NCBI RefSeq assembly: GCF_901709675.1
Contig: NC_051092.1
Span: forward strand, 16,311,128 to 16,375,127
Direction of reading: 5' to 3'
Source of the DNA: Syngnathus acus
Taxonomy: Eukaryota > Chordata > Actinopteri > Syngnathiformes > Syngnathidae
DNA length: 64,000 nucleotides
This document shows positions 58,601 to 61,600 of the stretch, one piece after another. Both the position numbers and the translations under genes were made by a program. Numbering within the stretch: the first letter of the stretch is position 1; every line of letters starts with the position of its first letter. Under the pieces are notes generated by a model. That model was not told where the DNA came from and made no database searches. It was given only the letters and a program-made list of their open reading frames with translations.

Positions 58601-61600
58601 GTGTGTGCGTGTGCGTGTGCGTGTGCGCGTGCGCGCGTGCGTGCGTGCGTGCGCGCGCGCGCATATATACAGGACTATCTCAGAAAATTTGAATATTGTG
58701 ATAAAGTTCTTTATTTTCTGTAATGCAATTAAAAAAAACAAATATGTCATATGTCATACCCCCTCCGTGAGTCATCACCTTACCGTGGTGGAGGGGTTTG
58801 CGTGTCCCAATGATCCTAGGAGCCATGTTGTCTGGGGCAAAACATATATGGACTCAGATTTCCCTCACCCAGACGCGGGTCACCTGGGCCCCTCTCTGGA
58901 GCCAGGCCTGGAGGTGGGGCTCGAAGGCGAGCGTCTGGTGGCCGGGCCTTTGCCCATGGGGCCCGGCCGGGCACAGCCCAAAAAGGAAACGTTGGTCCCC
59001 CTTTCCATGGGCTCACCACCTGTGGGAGGGGCCAAAGGGGTCGGGTGCATTGTGAGCTGGGCGGCGGCCAAAGGCAGGACCTTGGCGGTCCGATCTCCGG
59101 CTGCAGAAGCCTGCTCTTGGGACATGGAATGTCACCTCTCTGGCTGGAAAGGAGCCCGAACTGGTGTGCGAGGCAGAAAAGTTCAGACTAGACATAGTCG
59201 GACTTGCCTCCACACACAGTTTGGGTTCCGGTACTAGCCCTCTCGAGAGGGGCTGGACTCTCTTCCACTCTGGAGTTGCCCACGGTGAGAGGCGTCGAGC
59301 AGGTGTGGGTATACTTATTGCCCCCCGGCTGGGCGCCTGCACATTGGGGTTCACCCCAGTGACCGAGAGGGTAGCCTCCCTCCGCCTTCGGGTGGGGGGA
59401 CGGGTCCTGACTGTTGTTTGTGTCTATGCACCAAACGGCAGCTCAGAGTACGCACCCTTCTTGGAGTCCCTGGAGGAAGTGCTGGAGGGCGCTCCTTCTG
59501 GGGACTCCATTGTTCTACTGGGTGACTTCAATGCTCACATGGGCAATAACAGTGAGACCTGGAAGGGCGTGATTGGGAGGAATGGCCCCCCCCCCGATCT
59601 AAACCCGACACCGATTGTCAATATTGATCACCATGTTCAAGCATAAGGGTGTCCATGTGTGCACTTGACACCAGGACACCCTAGGCCGCAGTTCAATGAT
59701 CGACTTTGTAGTCGTGTTATCGGATTTGCGGCCGCATGTTTTGGACGCTCGGACGAAGAGAGGGGTGGAGCTGTCAACTGATCACTACCTGGTGGTGGGT
59801 TGGCTCCGATGGTGGGGCAAGATGCCGGTCCGACCTGGCAGGCCCAAACGTACTGTGAGGGTTTGCTGGGAATGTCTGGCAGAATCCCCTGTCAGGAAGA
59901 GCTTCAACTCCCACCTCTGGCAGAGCTTTTCCCACGTCCCAGAGGAGGCGGGGGACATTGAGTCCGAATTTTTTAATCATTTATCTAGCCAAATTATGTC
60001 AAATGTAGCTGAGAGTCCCAAAATAGACATACAGATGCAAATACAGTGCCTTGCGAAAGTATTCCCCCCCCTTGAACCTTTAAACATTTCGCGACATTTC
60101 AGGCTTCAAACATAAAGATATAAAAGTTTAATTTTTTGTCAAGAATCAACAACAAGTGGGACACAATCGTGAAGTGGAACGAAATTTATTGGATAATTTA
60201 AACTTTTTTAACAAATAAAAAACTGAAAAGTGGGGCGTGCAATATTATTCGGCCCCCTTTACTTTCAGTGCAGCAAACTCACTCCAGAAGTTCAGTGAGG
60301 ATCTTTGAATGATCCAATGTTGTCCTAAATGACTGATGATGATAAATAGAATGCACCTGTGTGTAATCAAGTCTCCGTATAAATGCACATGCTCTTTGAT
60401 AGTCTCAGGGTTCTGTTTAAAGCGCAGAGAGAACCATGAAGACAAAGGAACACACCAGGCAGGTCCGAGATACTGTTGTGGAGAAGTTTAAAGCCGGATT
60501 TGGATACAAAAAGATTTCCCAAGCTTTAAACATCTCAAGGAGCACTGTGCAAGCAATTATATTGAAATGGAAGGCGTATCAGACCACTGCAAATCTACCA
60601 AGACCCGGCCGTCCCTCCAAACTTTCATCTCAAACAAGGAGAAGACTGATCAGAGATGCAGCCAAGACGCCCATGATCACTCTGGATGAACTGCAGATAA
60701 CTACAGCTGAGGTGGGAGAGTCTGTCCATAGGACAACAATCAGTCGTGCACTGCACAAATCTGGCCTTTATGGAAGAGTGGCAAGAAGAAAGCCATTTCT
60801 CAAAGATATCCATAAAAAGTCTCGTTTAAGGTTTGCCACAAGCCACTTGGGAGACACACCAAGCATGTGGAAGAAGGTGCTCTGGTCAGATGAAACCAAA
60901 ATCGAACTTTTTGGCCACAATGCAAAACGATATGTTTGGCGTAAAAGCAACACAGCTCATCACCCTGAACACACCATCCCCACTGTCAAACATGGTGGTG
61001 GCAGCATCATGGTTTGGGCCTGCTTTCCTTCAGCAGGGACAGGGAAGATGGCTAAAATTGATGGGAAGATGGATGGAGCCAAATACAGGACCATTCTGGA
61101 AGAAAACCTGTTGGAGTCTGCAAAAGACCTGAGACTGGGACGGAGATTTATCTTCCAACAGGACAATGATCCAAAACATAAAGCCAAATCTACAATGGAA
61201 TGGTTCACAAATAGACGTATCCAGGTGTTAGAATGGCCAAGTCAAAGTTCAGACCTGAATCCAATCGAGAATCTGTGGAAAGAGCTGAAGACTGCTGTTC
61301 ACAAACGCTCTCCATCCAACCTCACTGAGCTCGAGCTGTTTTGCAAGGAAGAATGGGCAAGAATTCCAGTCTCTCGATGTGCAAAACTGATAGAGACATA
61401 CCCCAAGCGACTTGCAGCTGTAATTGCAGCAAAAGGTGGCGCTACAAAGTATTAGCGCAAGGGGGCCGAATAATATTGCACGCCCCACTTTTCAGTTTTT
61501 TATTTGTTAAAAAAGTTTAAATTATCCAATAAATTTTTTTCCACTTCACGATTGTGTCCCACTTGTTGTTGATTCTTGACAAAAAATTAAACTTTTATAT